64,000 nt of DNA, taken from positions 3,833,608-3,897,607 of the forward strand of contig CM030941.1 of the NCBI GenBank assembly GCA_018136815.1, read 5' to 3'. Within the stretch, counting starts at the first letter, position 1. Every line of letters begins with the position of its first letter. A program made the position numbers and the translations under genes. Of the stretch, positions 63,314 through 64,000 are shown piece by piece. This DNA is from Isochrysis galbana. Lineage: Eukaryota > Haptophyta > Isochrysidales > Isochrysidaceae. The notes beneath the pieces are model-generated. The model worked only from the letters and a program-made list of their open reading frames with translations, was not told the origin of the DNA and searched no databases.

Positions 63314-64000
63314 TGTCGCATTCGCGAATCGACGCTCGTTAGTTAGGCTTCTCTTCGTCGTTCGGTATTATCGTTATGATTCTCTCGCTCTCTGTCGCAT
63401 CCGCGATCGAGCTTTTTTTTTTTAGAAGCTGTTTGCGTTTCTATGTCCCCTAGGGGAGAGAGGGGGGAGGGCTTCCGCGGGGGAGCCGGGGAGAGGAGAG
63501 GAGAAGGGAGGGGGGGCGGACCGATACGGGACGATACGGGAAGAAGGGAGCTGGGGCGCGGCGACGGAGAGGGAGTCGCGCGGGAAGACCTAAAAATGGA
63601 ACATACGAGGGGGAAGTGTACAAGGCCCCCCCCTTTACCCGCGACAGAGTGTTTTCCTGGGTGTCTGTGTCCGTCGGCTTGTCGTCAGTCGTCATCCGTC
63701 GCTCTGGCTCTCGTCGCTCTCGCTCTCGTAACACCCATACCCTACAGTCTCGCCTCTCCTCACCAACTTCTGCCAACACAGCCCTCCTCTCACTCGCCCT
63801 CGCCTCTCGCCGCTCGTTCGATGTCGCTCTCGCCGCCGTCCTCGCCCTCGCCCAAGCCCGCTTGCCCGCCTTCCTCTGTTGACGGGCTTCAGCTTTAGCC
63901 CGTCAGCACCTCCGACCTCCGAAGTCGTCTCCTCCGCCGCGCCTGCCGCCGGCATGCCTCCTTCCTCATTGCCCTCGGGCCCTATGGCCTATGTATGGGC
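63314..64000 (+). mobile_element. LTR/leader and gag start of the gypsy-like element, continues beyond window
   Basis: The segment begins TGTCGCATTCGCGAATCGAC and matches 8741-8024 (opposite strand) to about 63890, with GGCTTCTCTTC, a second GTCGCATCCGCGATCGA at 63394, TGGGTGTCTGTGTCCGTCGG and TACCCTACAGTCTCGCCTC. A possible gag start, MSLSPPSSPSPKPACPP, lies at 63821. After about 63890 the sequence is new (PVSTSDLRSRLLRRACRR in one frame) and runs off the window. Because it starts TG it may be the left LTR edge. The orientation is plus. Confidence 0.5.

Overview
This is a nuclear genome window from a unicellular eukaryote. The genes carry short GT-AG introns (46-308 nt, often with GTGCG or GTGAG donors). 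There is no operon structure, the DNA is GC-rich, and simple repeats and transposon debris are abundant. The likely host is a flagellated alga with a secondary, red-derived plastid (haptophyte- or stramenopile-like). I infer this from a signal-peptide-bearing DUF2358 plastid-type protein, a CFAP97/Hemingway-type ciliary protein and an LpxA homologue. I cannot name the species.

Conventional genes I could resolve are, left to right: a CHIP/STUB1-type TPR + U-box ubiquitin ligase (5160-6120, +); a divergent actin-like protein (10775-12024, +); an SLC35A-type nucleotide-sugar transporter (12994-14177, +); a proline-rich coiled-coil protein (16355-17408, +); a nine-exon leukotriene A4 hydrolase/M1 aminopeptidase (18894-22029, +); a Nudix hydrolase (24475-25236, -); a CFAP97D-like protein (28400-29326, +); a DUF2358 protein (31831-33183, -); a PLP-dependent D-cysteine desulfhydrase/ACC deaminase-like enzyme (40693-42318, -); a small Cys-containing protein (42821-43352, +); LpxA (48932-50593, +); a CDF cation transporter (55729 to about 58311, +); and a KDM8/JMJD5-like JmjC dioxygenase (59333 to about 61630, -). 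They look like unrelated housekeeping genes, each under its own control.

Between them lies an accessory landscape. A Ty3/gypsy-like family appears as at least five scattered pieces: a long gag frame at 1-2434, gag pieces near 7.3-8.0, 26.8 and 61.8 kb, leader/LTR-like pieces at 8.0-8.7 and 63.3-64.0 kb, a reverse transcriptase-RNase H frame at 52.3-54.2 kb and an RNase H tail at 62.5 kb. A hAT transposase C-terminus (54.2-54.9 kb) is present, as are two clean non-autonomous elements with perfect terminal inverted repeats and perfect 8-bp target duplications (8882-10066 and 30176-30621). A family of inserts ends in GAGAATATTAA plus a T-run, and two of them appear to be flanked by target duplications (45158-45695 and 22637-23980). 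A ~205-bp satellite fills 36.3-38.5 kb and has outlying copies at 15.5-16.0 kb. A decayed coding element with in-frame 38-residue repeats and a CXC domain runs on the minus strand from about 46.3 to 43.65 kb. The remaining gaps are microsatellites, homopolymers or sequence in which I see nothing.
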